Shown in pieces: positions 47,484 to 58,382 of a stretch of DNA of 64,000 nucleotides. Positions within the stretch are counted from its first letter, which is position 1. Each line of letters begins with the position of its first letter. The notes beneath the pieces were generated by a model. The model saw nothing but the letters and a program-made list of their open reading frames with translations. It was not told where the DNA came from and did no database searches. The DNA comes from Isochrysis galbana. Taxonomy: Eukaryota > Haptophyta > Isochrysidales > Isochrysidaceae. The position numbers and the translations under genes are program-made. The stretch spans positions 62,001-126,000 of the forward strand of contig CM030938.1 in NCBI GenBank assembly GCA_018136815.1, read 5' to 3'.

Positions 47484-50400
47484 CTATGCCCCATGAGGCA
47501 GCGACGGAGGCTGGTCCTTGATGTGCCGATAGATGCCATACATGCAGGCAAGCGCATAGATGGTTGCAGCAAGGGCGCGCAGCAGGGTGGTTCGCCGTTG
47601 AGAGCTGCCTCCAAGCAGCCTTCCCGCCACCTTGGAGACGCTGGCCACGCGGGACCCGTTGAGCAAGGGTACGCTCTCGACGTCGCACTCTCCGCAACCG
47701 CTGAGCTCACCAGAACTGCCGCGCCAGCCTGACTTGCCAAACGCGGACATCCCGCCCTCGGTGTCGTCGTCGCATCCCTCTAGAAAGCCACCCTCGATGA
47801 CCCATGGCGATTCGGCGAGCTCCCGAACCGTCATTCGGTCGTCGGGCGAGTCACAAAGCATGCCGTGGATCAGCTCCGCCGCAGCGCGCGGTACGCTCTC
47901 GGGAACCTCAAACCTGGACGTGGGAGATTTGTGTCGTGAGCCTGGTGAGCTGCGCAGTCGCGCACCAGGGACTCCGTAGGGCTTTGGCCCCGATATCATG
48001 CGCGAGCCTAGCGGAGAAGGGCTTTGGCCCCCGATATCATGCGCGAGCCTAGCGGATGTCACGAGGTGGGTTGACTCGTGCGCACGACCCGCGCGAACTG
48101 GTGGAATCGCGTAGTGTCCTTTCGAGGACCACACGCAATTCAGCACACGAGGCTCGGTATGGTAGGGTCGCGTACTATCCTTATGAGGACCGCGTGCACC
48201 CTCAAAACGCAGGCTGGCGTACCTGCACATGGTAACTTCCCGCACCAATTCGCAAAATGATTCGCCTCGGAAAGGCAATTTCCCCGTCAACATCTCGTAG
48301 AGCAGGACACCGAGAGACCATACGTCCGAGGCCGGGCATAGCATTCGACGGCCACTCACCGAGTCGCGGCAGTAGCCCGTCAGCCGCTCAGGCGGAGCGT
48401 ATGCGGGCGTGCCGTGCATGCACATTTCGGGCTTCGAACCCACGCGCCTGCCAAGACAGAACAAAGGATGGTTCGCTGGACGTCAAACAGCAGGGCGCAA
48501 CCAGGGGGCAGAGGGTGGATTGGATGCCTGAAAGCGAGTCTGCGCTCCACCTCGCAATGCAGCTCACCTCGCGAGTCCCCAGTCTGTGAGGACGGCGCGA
48601 TCGCATGCCGCGGAAAGCCGAACATTCTGTGGCTTGATATCGCAGTGAACGAAACCTTGCGAGTGCGCATAACGGAGCGCGGAGAGAATTTGCGTGAAGA
48701 TGCAGCACGCCGTCATTGAGGGCAAGATCCGGTTTGGATAACCTGCGGCGTACTCGGTCAGCTCGGGGCCATCGACACACCTGAGGTGCATGGCGGGGGA
48801 ATCAGATAAATGCACCGGCGGCATGGCTAGTCGCCCGCGCACCGCAGTCGGACGCAGCGACACCCACGAGACGGCCTGCAGAGAAATACGGAGCGGGGAG
48901 AGGAGGGCTCCTGGCGCGCGGCTCACTCCATGACGATGTAGGTTGCGTCGACGACGTCGATGACATCCATTACTCGTACAATGTGGCGATGGTGGAGCTG
49001 ACGGAGGATGTGCACCTGGACGAGCGCGCAAGAAGCCGGATGGATCGTAGCATGGCGGTCTCGCAGTGTGTGCGATGCTGTCGCGTGTGGCTCTGAGGTG
49101 GGCTCTCACCTCCATCATCACCTCATCATCCGTCGGCACCCAGCAGTTTGAGGCGTGGTTGTTGGCCGGAGCGCCGCCGCCACCGCGCTTGATGACCTGA
49201 TGTCGCACAGGCGCCAATGTCGTGAATAGATTAGACCTTCAGAGACCCTCAGCGACGCACGACTCCTTGAGAGACCGTGGAAGCCAAGTGCAGACCAAAG
49301 AGAGCGCCCGGCCGACGAGCAAGTGCGCATGCCTGACGAAGGCCAAGGCGGTTAACTCACCTTCACGGCAAGTCGCTGCTGCATCGCTCCGTGACTGGGT
49401 GTTCTATGCACGAGGGTCTTGGACTCGTCCTCCCTGCCGATGCTGCAAGCCTCGCCACAGCCCAGGCTATCCCCACCCGCCCTCCCAGAGTACGTATCGC
49501 CACCTCCAGCACCGACCGTCTCCTCGTCAGACTTCCACAAGTCGTTGTCCGCGCGGCGCTCGTGCCCGACTATGCAGGCGGCGGTATCCAAGGCTTCGTC
49601 CCGTGAGGGGCAAGCCGCAGCCGCCGACCGGCGAACAGCGTCACCACAAGTTAACGCTAATGCGGCGGTCGCCTGAGACCTTCCACAGTTGGGCTCGGTG
49701 TGCCCCTGAGAGGCGGAGTTGGAGAACGACAAGGAGGGGGCGACAGGAGAGGAGGCGGGCACAGTTGGTGGCGAGGACATGAGCTGCATGCTGGGCAACG
49801 GAGGAGGAGAGTGTAGGAGCGCCTGGTCCGCCTCCGGAGACATAGGCCGATGGCGTCTATGCAGTGCACCCAGCCCTTCAGTTGACGTGCTGCTCCGGCA
49901 GCAAGGCCGCTTCTCTCCCAGTACACTCGGCCCCTGCGGCGCACTGCTACCGGGATTGCGAAACCTGGGCTCCTCGGCGCCCATCGGCCGGTTGGAGCGT
50001 GGTTGTGAACGCACGGCCCCGCTGCCCCCGCTGCCAGCGCTGGCTGGGTTCGCCGTCTTGGCTTGCGAGGGGGAGACGGGCAGCGCCCCCACTTCCGCTC
50101 GCACGACGACTGAAGAGCCCCCCTCGCCAATGGTATCGCCGAGGTCGTAGCAGGGTACATTCTGATCTGGTGCGGTTGTTGATCGGAGCGACGGCGACGG
50201 CACGCTCAAGCCCTGGGAGCTAAGCAGGGAGATGGCGCCTTCGCGCCAACTCTGCGGGCGGCAAGGGGCGCGGGGGGTCAGAAGCGCGCGGTGGGTGGAA
50301 AGGGGGGGCATTCCTCTTTGCATGGCGCTGGAGGGGAAGCGAATCCTCGACAGAGCCCCAGGATCGCAGGCGCACAATTGGCACCGCCGGGGAGGCAAAT

Positions 50401-51692
50401 GGCGAGGCGAGGGAGGCAACGGTCTGGTCGGAGAACCACTCGAGGCCCTGCGTCGGGGTATACTGCAGCCGTCCCTCCGAAGCAAGGAGCTGCATCGCGT
50501 CTGCCAGCGTGCAGTACATCGCTCTCTCCAGGAGTGAGCGGAGAGCGTCGAAGATCACCGGACGGACCTGCAGGGGGATGGGGGGCGGGCGCTGAACACA
50601 ATGGCGGCGTCCTGCGCAATGCGCGGCGAAGTGGGGACCCAGAGCTATTTGAACGAAGATGCTGCCTGCAGTGCGGTGTGAGCCGGCGCTGAATCGCGGG
50701 CGGTAGCACGGCTACGGTGGATGGGTGCGCCTAGCGAGCCGAGGGTACGGGCGCACACCACGTAGGCGCCAGCCTCCAGGGCGTCGAAGGAGGAGAGCTT
50801 CTTGCCAAGGCGTGAGATGCGGCCATCCGAGCCCTTGAGCACCTGCACAAGCTCGTGGGGCGGGCGTGACGTCAGTTTTGCACAACGGCCGCGAGCGCAC
50901 GGACGGATCGTGCGGGCGGTCGCTTGGCGATGGGGGGCAGCAGGACAACCCCCAACAGGCTCGCCTTCACAAGTGAGTGGCAGTGGCCGTTCTTGCAGTA
51001 GATGGTGCAATGATCGCGCTGCGACCAGTCGACTAGCTCCGGATTGTCGTCGACAAGGGCAGCCGCGTCGGCATTCGGCGGGAGCGAGTACATCTGCATC
51101 CACATGAAGATCGAGGAGTGAACCTCAGCATGCCCACCGCGCAGCAGCTCGGGGGACACCCACCCGAGGCTTGCGACTAAGTGCAAGGGCTCGGCACACG
51201 CGATCGCACTCGGGCCCGCCTCACGACGCCGAGCGCAAGGCGCACAGACTGCGACGCGTGAGCACCGCCACGCGCCCTGCGTGGAGCGGATCTGACCGTT
51301 AGGTTAGAGATTAACCTCCTGTCGAACAGGTGGTCACTCATCACGATGAGGAAGGGCTCTGCTGTTGGGAACATCGACCTTGCAGCAAGGATGTTTGACG
51401 CGTGACCCCTCTTCCACGAGCACTCCTGCAGCACGACAAACTCAACCAACATCGATCCGTATGCCTCCTTGGCCACTTCGGCGCGCAGCTGGCGCGCCGC
51501 GTATCCGAGGGTGATGACTACTCTCTCGATGCCGGCCGCATGGAGAGAGCGCAGCAGGTGGATGATGATGGGCGTGCCGTCGAGGCGGATGAGCTGCTTG
51601 GGGTTTGTGTACGAATCAGGCGTGGAGAGGCGCGCGGCGGCGGGGACGAGTGCGTGACGAACGGGAGGGGCGGGGGAGCGGCGAGCGAGCAT
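47484..51692 (-). CDS. Nucleotidyltransferase plus Ser/Thr protein kinase (one fused gene or two abutting genes)
   Basis: Exon model (minus): 51692-51225, 51093-50971, 50842 to about 50730, 50611-50385, 50251-49361, 49196-49110, 49015-48927, 48780-48568, 48447-48233, 47913-47484. Splice phases agree throughout, including the NTase-kinase junction. N-terminal part is a sugar-phosphate/choline-type NTP transferase: [42 protein letters not shown] (metal-binding Asp), then [29 protein letters not shown] and [11 protein letters not shown]. The start at MLARRSP (51692) avoids a poly-Pro leader. The kinase part has GEGGSSVVV (Gly loop), an insert of about 220 low-complexity residues, LAVKV (Lys), a C-helix Glu in [22 protein letters not shown] in place of [12 protein letters not shown] and [14 protein letters not shown] single C-terminal TM ([18 protein letters not shown]) follows. 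The exact NTase exon ends and the fusion itself need transcript evidence. Confidence 0.7.
47975..48057. repeat. Tandem 39-bp repeat inside a kinase intron
   Basis: Two copies of GGGCTTTGGCCCC(C)GATATC plus ATGCGCGAGCCTAGCGGA in the intron between the last two kinase exons. Confidence 0.6.
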
Positions 51693-52361
51693 ATGGGCAC
51701 GCGCGGGGAAAAAGTGGGGGAGGGGAAGAGGGGAGGAGGGGAGGGGGTGGCGGGGGGGGGGGGGGGGGAGGAGAGGAGGGAGGGGCTCGGCGCGCGGGCG
51801 CCAGCTGGCGCTCACTCCCCCTCTCTCTCTCTCTCTCTCTCATTGTATCTTCTCTCTGTCATTCTCTCTTCTCTGTCCAGTCCACTCTCCGTCTCTCTCG
51901 CTCTCTCTGCTCTTCTCTTCCCCTCGCTGTCACATTCTGTCCTCTCTCTCCCCTCGGTCTCTCCTCCGCCTCTTTCATATATTTCGTGAGCGATCTCAAT
52001 GTCTTCGCGCTGGCTATTGCCCCGTGTCCTTCATCCCTCGCTCTCTCCCTCTTTCCCCTGTTCGTCGCTCTCTTTAAACTACTCTCCCCGCGCTGGCCCA
52101 AGGGTCTCTCGGTGTCCTCGCGGTGTGCTCGCTCCTGGGCACAGAGAGAGCTCTGCTGCTGCTGCTGCTCTGCTTCTCGTAGATCTCGAGGTGAGACCAT
52201 ATCAGTTGGAAGTAAACTTGGAAGTAAGTAAAGTACCCATCCCTCGTCCACCTCGCTACTCTCTTCTCTGTGGCACCCCCACGCCACCGCAGCACCGCAC
52301 TATTTTATTGTAGACCGGCGACAAGATCGACCGCCCCTCGTACCTCTCTGTATACTGGCTA
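51693..52361. other. 5' flank of the NTase gene: G-run and (CT)n
   Basis: A poly-G run at about 51752-51768 and (CT)n at 51821-51842 on the plus strand, which is (GA)n on the NTase coding strand. CT-rich sequence goes on to 52.1 kb. A CTGCTGCTGCTGCTG stretch lies at about 52155. No gene. Confidence 0.5.
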
Positions 52362-53301
52362 CCCCTCGTTGCCAAAAGTTTGACGTTCTATTTTTGGCAA
52401 GTGCCGGCAGGACTCCCGCTTTCATCGGGCTGGTCCGACACATCTGGCCTAGCCACTATGCGGGCTGCCACAGGGCTCCCACAGGTGAGACAGAACCGCA
52501 GGCACACTGCCCTGCCAGCGCTGCTCCGTCGCGCACGCGTCGTTCTCACACGACCGTCGCAGCAGGTCGAGTGGGCCCAAAACGGCTGTACAAAGTACAA
52601 AAGTCTGACAATAGCGCGAGGCGAGAGGAGTAGGGGCTCTGGTGGACCGGGAGGGAGAGGGAGTCGCGAGGCCATGGTGGCACATTATCTTGGACCACTG
52701 CCGGACCACTGCCGTGGCCGGTGAGCAGCTCTCGACGCCCTCGCCCACCGCCCACCATGCCTCTGCTGAGCTGCCTCTGTTCCTTCGTCTCCCACTCACT
52801 CACTGTAGGGAGCGCTCATACACTTCACGAGATGGCGCGACATGTGTGTAGCGCGGGGCGCTCGCCGCCGGTGTACATCTGCTCTCAGTATCAGGTGCGT
52901 GCCCGCTGTGCCGATTAATGTGGGACAAACTTTATGGCCTCTTGAGCTGCCTCCAAGGGCGGAGCTTCCGACATGTCTTGACGGATAAAGGCGGGAGACT
53001 CTGCCCTTTGTCTTTTCAATATATATACGATATAACTCAATATCAATACAGTATACACGAGGGCTCTCCGCTGGAATCGCGTTCGGGCGACAAGCTCGCG
53101 GCATTCACTTAAACAGCACGATTTATCCAATATCCAATATCGCGGGGTTTGCACAACGTGTCGAGATGAAGCAGAGCGGAGGGGACGGGAGGGGGCGATC
53201 TCCCCCTCGCCAGGGGGAGGGGGGCTGAGAGTCCCGGAGGGGCGGGGAAGAGAGCGGAACGCCAGACTTTGCCAATGTCAGAATTTTGGCAACGAGGGGT
53301 A
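52360..53301. mobile_element. Mariner-like MITE with TA target and CCCCTCGTTGCCAAAA TIRs
   Basis: Left end TA-CCCCTCGTTGCCAAAA-GTTTGACGTT (from 52360) and right end, inverted, TA-CCCCTCGTTGCCAAAA-TTCTGACATT (to 53301) match at about 22 of the first 26 bases and are each bordered by TA, the target of Tc1/mariner elements. The 938 bp between them contain no transposase; ORFs inside are short and unconserved. A third copy of the end (AACGAGGGGTA) lies in the foldback at 8102-8167. So it is a non-autonomous element. The autonomous partner is not in this window. Confidence 0.6.
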
Positions 53302-53504
53302 CTGGTCTAGGAGTACTGCAGACGAAAAGAAAATGCAGGGCCAGAGAACACGAGAACACACGCAGACACAGAGAGAGGATAAAGTAGCAGAAGGAAAGCA
53401 GACACGAAGAGAGAGAGGGAGGGTGCGCGTGGCTGAGGTACCTTCGGGGAATGGGGGTGTAGAGAGTATGCTACGTGCTACTTGTAGTGGGTAGTGGTTC
53501 CATT

Positions 53505-53545
53505 CGCCGCGAGTGCGGTAAGAATATTAAAAGGTTTTTTTTTCC
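53505..53545 (+). promoter_or_regulatory. Recurrent promoter-like block, copy 5, upstream of the MGQYF gene
   Basis: CGAGTGCGGTAAGAATATTA followed by AAAGG and T9, ending about 65 bp before the ATG at 53610. The TATTAAAA core at this distance would suit a TATA-type promoter for this gene. Inverted duplicate at 59341-59385, where no gene follows. Confidence 0.5.
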
Positions 53546-53609
53546 TCCCAGACATCTTTCCACACCTCGCTCTCCTCTTCCCCTCCTCCACAAGCCTCGC
53601 TCCTTCGAC

Positions 53610-54176
53610 ATGGGCCAGTACTTTGTCTTCATCGCCAAGCGACTCGGTCACCGCACCTACGAGGAGATCCGCGCCCCAGCCTTCAAGTTCTGCGAACACA
53701 TGGAGGAGGGCATGAGCGGCGCCATCCTGGCGATGCTGCTCGTCACAGCCTCTGGCATGGGCCGTGGGTGTGGAGACTTTCGCGTGGATCTGGCCAAGGA
53801 ACGCTACCCGTCGATGTGGGCACTCATCAAGCCATACATGGGCCGTTGGTGCAAGGCAACCCTCATGCTCGTCGGCGACTACTCTGACGAGTACGACAAG
53901 ATCCCAATCCCAAAGACCAAATACATTGGAGAGCAAGCCGCCGTCGCGTATCTCTGCATGGAATACATCACGGCGGTCGCGTACGCTGAAGCGGATCCCA
54001 TGGTGCAAGTGCGCCGAGCAGCTGGCAAACTCTTCATGCAGAACAAGGAGGCCGTCCTCGCACGCATCACGGATCTCGCCACCCAAGATCAGCCGAGCGA
54101 CATCGTCGCCTGCCAGAAGAACGACATCGAGGAGGAGGTGTGCGAGAAAATGACGAAAAGGATGAAAACTCAGTAG
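53610..54176 (+). CDS. Small conserved-type protein, MGQYF N-terminus
   Basis: 188 aa, single exon. Starts MGQYFVFIAKRLGHRTYEEI. Small proteins with an MG(Q/N)Y(F/W) start and a compact helical body are known in fungi and protists, mostly uncharacterised; I place it there only tentatively. The body has alternating helices (AILAMLLVTASGMGRGCG, YMGRWCKATLMLVGDYSDEY, AAVAYLCMEYITAVAYAEAD) and an acidic/basic end (DIEEEVCEKMTKRMKTQ). No signal peptide; Gly2 after Met could be myristoylated (MGQYF is permissive), which would tether it to membranes. The start is chosen at this ATG because the upstream frame is the T-tract promoter-like block. No neighbour gives context. Confidence 0.65.
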   Translation: MGQYFVFIAKRLGHRTYEEIRAPAFKFCEHMEEGMSGAILAMLLVTASGMGRGCGDFRVDLAKERYPSMWALIKPYMGRWCKATLMLVGDYSDEYDKIPIPKTKYIGEQAAVAYLCMEYITAVAYAEADPMVQVRRAAGKLFMQNKEAVLARITDLATQDQPSDIVACQKNDIEEEVCEKMTKRMKTQ

Positions 54177-55185
54177 CTTTGGGGTTACCGTGTGTTTTGG
54201 GGAAGTGACGGATCCGAGGTTACCACTGCCTCGGATGGGAACGGAGGGAACGGAAGGGAAGCGGCGAGAGGCGCGGCGGAAGTTGGGCAGTGGCCAATGA
54301 CGGGCTGGACCACCTCCTCAGCAGAGAAAGGCGGGAGGACGGGCTTGGGCGAGGGCGAGCGCGACGACGGAGCGGACATGGCTGGGCGGATCGGGATGGA
54401 TAGGCTGGGGCTGAGGGATTGGAGAGGTTTGGTATTGAGGTAGTGTTGAGAACGAGGGACGAGAACGGGAACGAGAACGAGGACGAGAGCGACGAACGAA
54501 GAACGACAGACGACAGACGGCTAGGGGCCGATGGACCGACGAGATGACACTACACTCACATCAACACTCTCCACACTAACGTATCCCTATCACGGAACGC
54601 ACAGGAACCCGCTGGCAGATCGAACAAGGAAGAGAATGCCGACAAGAGAGCGACGGGGCGACGGACGATCCGACGGGGCGACAGTTACGCACAGGAATAA
54701 GGAGGGAATCTTTCGAAAACCCTTAAGTGATTTGATGAAGACCGAAGTAAAATAGCGCCACGATATAATCCAACGGCCAACACCTGAGGGGGAATCAGGG
54801 TCACACATGGGGGCGGTTCCTTGCACCGGCGATACCTGATCGCGCGACTTAGCCTAAAACGCGAGGAGCACGCAAGGAGGTAAGCCAGGTGAGGGGCAAG
54901 CAGGCGACAAAGGAGGCGATAAAGGAGGCGAGGGCAACAAGGGCGAATGGACGAATGTAGGACACTACGACGGTGACTCGTGGCTAGCCTGCAAGGAGCA
55001 AGGAGGGAACATAGAAACGCAAACAACTTCTAAAACAAAAAGGTCGATCGCGGATGCGACAGGAAGGGGGGAGTTGCTATGCTCACGTCCTTGATTAGCT
55101 TTGTACTTATCTTTGTGTGATAATAATACCATGGAGACTGGTTGAAAAAGAAAACATGCACCTCTGGGTGAAAAAAAAATAATAA
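54177..55185. other. Intergenic, nothing recognised
   Basis: GA-rich stretch at 54440-54500 (AACGAGAACGAGGACGAGAG). No gene. The region around 54700-54790 is AT-richer and faintly resembles the 29.7 kb direct-repeat element, but not enough to call. Confidence 0.35.
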
Positions 55186-55410
55186 CCTGGCCCTCTTTTG
55201 ACGGAACGCGACTTCAGCAAGCAGACAGAGGTCGAGAGGTCGAGGTCGAGAGCAGCGCGCGTGGGATTCCGGTCGCGCCACACGTCCCGTGGCCCCGGCC
55301 ACACCCACCACAACAGCCATACAGCCATGCCCCCCCCGACTACTACGACGTCGCGGGGCGCGCGCTCCATCGCGCAGCACGAACGCTACAAAATGCTAGC
55401 TAATAGTTGG
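55186..55410 (-). mobile_element. Mini LINE: head joined to 3' end, about 225 bp
   Basis: On the minus strand an ATG at 55370 opens MERAPRDVVVVGGGMAVWLL, the same MERAP start as other heads. After about 155 bp it reaches the presumed LINE 3' end AAGTCGCGTTCCGTCAAAAG, GGGCCAGG and an AT-rich tail at 55186. The upstream hairpin is degenerate here. Confidence 0.5.
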
Positions 55411-56037
55411 AGTTGTGACTTTACGGAATGATATGCTTCTTAAGATGCTCTGAAATTTGCCATGCACCTTACTTCGTTCTTCGAACTGATGAATCAAGCC
55501 TGGAGCCTGACGAGAAACAGGCGTGCAAGACTTGCTCCCCACTACTAGCCTTGATGATGCGCCTCCGAGCTCGCTTGTGCGCTAGCAGTGTGAGGTCTAA
55601 ACCCACACGTGTGTCGCACATTTCACCCAATACTGCTCACTGCGTTCGGTGCTCTTGGATTCTAGATTCCGAAGGCAGGGGTGCACGCCGCAAGCAGAAG
55701 GTTGACGAGGCTCGGCGATGTCCTAAAGCGGTCAGGTGGCTTGAGTGCGACTGATTGCGTTCCTCAAGTGCACAAGTCCACAAAGTGTAAGAGGTGAAGC
55801 CGTGTGTTGCCACTTTGTGCTGCGCCCGCAGGTCGTCGAGGTGAGATCTACACCACACTGAGCGGATGCGACGGCGGCTGAACCGATTCAGGGCTCATCC
55901 CAGCGGAAGGCGTACTGCCGGCGATGGCACGGCTGCAACCTTGACCCCGATGGAAATCCATCCAGCTACGTGCCCCAAGGAGGCCGCGCACGGCGCACCA
56001 TGCTCGACTCCCGGTAATTTACAGTGAACGGCAAATT
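55411..56037. other. Intergenic, nothing recognised
   Basis: No gene or repeat recognised; includes the 3' flank of the TauE-like gene. Confidence 0.35.
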
Positions 56038-57637
56038 TCAGGCATTGCCAGCACGGATGCGCGACCGGCTGCGCTCTCCGTGCACCACGGTGGCGACGAG
56101 CCCGGCCCACCCCAGCAAGAGAGCCGTGTGCGCGCCACGACTAATGTCACGGGGCACGACATCGGCAAACCCGACGGCGAGCACGCTCTTGAGGTTGGTA
56201 AAAGAGATCAAGCCGCCGACGGTCACGCCCAGCACGCGCGGGCACAGTGCAGCAGTGAGGAAAGGAGCCATGGGCGCGGCGACGACGCCCCCAAGCAGTA
56301 GAGCAGCAACCATGTCAAGCCTGGCCGAGTGTTCACTGGTAGAGCCAGAGGGACTGGCATCAAAGGATGCCAGCAAGGATGAGATGCCGAAGCCGCAGAC
56401 GGCGGCCACCGTCACGAAGAACTCTGAGGCGGACGTCGTGCCTGTGGATAGCAATGGACGGGCGGAGGTGTCGAACTGCACACACACAGCTGGATGGGGC
56501 GGGAGAGTTGAGCTGCGCGCCCATGGCATCTCGCGCCCGCGCGAGTTCAGATCCGCGGCGTTTCCTGATAGCTGCGCCGGAGGTTGCATGCAGGCTGCAC
56601 GTACCAATCACACGACAAGGGCTGAGCTGCCCATCGGTGAGGAGGCTTGATGTGGCCACGGGGCCCCACCCACCACCTCCAGTAGCATCGACGAATCCGC
56701 CAAGGAATCCCAAGGGCACCAACTGCCTCCCGGGCTTTGACGCGCTGGTGGAGCGAGCGCCCTTGGAGCCGCCGGCGGTGCAAGTCTGGACGCGCTCGTT
56801 GTTGGGTGGCTCGTCATGCCGCAGGAGCATGAAGCGGAGCGTCACGGTGAGGCCTAGGAGGAAGAGGAGGCCACCAGAGACGAGCTTAGCCGCGCCAACC
56901 GGAACCGATGAGAGAAGCAGCGCACCAAAGAAGGCCCCCGCCCCGCCCGTTGGTGAGAGGAGCAGCATGGCGTCGGTGTCGACGTTACCGTGCCGGTGGT
57001 GCGCTAGGCCCGAGACAAAGGTAGTACCGAGCTGCGCGAGGTGCACAGAGGCAGAGGCGGTGGCGGGCGAGAGACCGGACGCCGAGAGGACCGTCGATGA
57101 AGTGAGGCCGTAGCCCATACCTAGCGAGCCGTCCACGAGCTGCGCCGCGAAGCCAGCGATAGCGACGGGGGCAAGCTGCGCCAGGTGAGGGATGTGTGGC
57201 CCGGCCAGCACTGCAAGCTCGACCGCCTTGTGCTTGGCAAGCGAATAGGACGCGTGGAGGGCAGACGGGATGAGTGGGAGGACGGTGGCAGAGGCGATGG
57301 CCGCTAGTACGCAGTCAATCAGCAGGAGCAATGTCATGTTGGCCGAGCACATCCGGACGGCCGGTCCCCCGAGCAGTGAGGCAGCGACGGGCGAGAGCGC
57401 AAGCGCGCCGGCGAGCGCAGTGTACGAGGCCTCCGACATGGGCGGAACGAGGAGGGCAAGCGCGAAGAGGAGGGCGGCGAGGTTGCTTGTGAGCACTGCC
57501 GCGGGCGCTATCCCCGCCGGTCTGGGCAGCGAGCGTGAGGGAAGGAGAAGGTCGTCGGGGAAGTCGAGCGCCTGGGTGTAGACGGTATCAGGAGAGGCAA
57601 GCACCTGCTTGGTGGGCTTGGCTGGGCTCGCTTGCAT
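56038..57637 (-). CDS. TauE/SafE-family membrane exporter
   Basis: Exons 57637-56605 and 56441-56038 (intron 163 bp, donor G/GTACGT, acceptor ACAG/GCAC, phase preserved), 478 aa. About nine to ten membrane helices. Signature blocks: VAIAGFAAQLVDGSLGMGYG, LTSSTVLSASGLSPATASAS, VHLAQLGTTFVSGLAHHRHG and, in the second half, GFLGGFVDATGGGGWGPVAT and RVIGT/TSASEFFV across the intron. The repeated G-x-(I/V)-DA/DG...GGG(W)GP layout is that of the TauE/SafE (DUF81) family, which moves sulfur compounds (sulfite, sulfoacetate, taurine-related) or other small anions. The N-terminus (residues 1-45) is Pro-rich and probably cytosolic. It faces a (CT)n/(GA)n upstream flank. Substrate and membrane cannot be deduced. 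Confidence 0.85.
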
Positions 57638-58382
57638 GCCGGCGCTCTTGGTGGCTGCCTAGCTTCCCTCCAACTCTCGCTCCTTCTCTCTCTCTCCCTC
57701 CTTTCCCTTCCAACTACCCCTCCGCTCTCTCTCTCCATCTCTCTCTCTTCTCTCTCGCTCTCTTCCCAAACCCACCCCCCCACCCCTTCTACCTCAGCCG
57801 AGTAAGCTAGAGTATTACTACTCCCTCCGCCTCTCTCTCCCTCCACCTCTCCTCGCTCGGCCGCTCGCCCGTCTCCCGGGTAATGTTCTTACCTCTCTCT
57901 CTCTCTCTCTCTCTCTATGGACGGCTCCTTCTCTTCCTTCTCGGTGGACGGATCGTGGAGAGAATGAGGTTGACGAGACTCAGAGATTGGGGGCTCTGCT
58001 CTGGGGGGCGGGGGGGGGAGATGAGAGAGTGAAGAGAGCTGCTGGGGCGCGGGGGGCGGGGGGCTGACGCTTCCCATTCGATCCAAGAATACCCTCTTTT
58101 CTCTCTCTCTAACCTACCCTCCTCCTCCTCCGGCTGGTCGGACTGATGAGAACAGTGGCGGCGGCAGCCCAAGGAGAAGAAAGAAGAGGTAAGAGTCTTC
58201 TCGTGATCGTGAGGTTCCATGGGGTGGGGGGGTGCGGGTGGCGATGGGAGACGACAGGGCGCACAGAACACACACAGTGGCTTTACTTGGTAGTAGTACT
58301 CGAGGAAACGCAACACGGCCGCACTTAAACAAAACGCTGCGTCTCGGTTCGGCCGGACGCCTTTGCGCTGCGGCTCATGGTT
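57638..58382. other. 5' flank of TauE gene: (CT)n tracts
   Basis: CT-rich sequence at 57664-57790 and (CT)9-10 at 57893-57915 on the plus strand, that is GA-rich on the TauE coding strand. No gene. Confidence 0.5.

Noticed and set aside
51402-51989. 195-aa plus ORF over the NTase exon
   Set aside because: Antisense to a supported exon and continuing into a (CT)n tract.
55428-55754. 108-aa plus ORF
   Set aside because: No motif, mixed composition, no leader or splice context.
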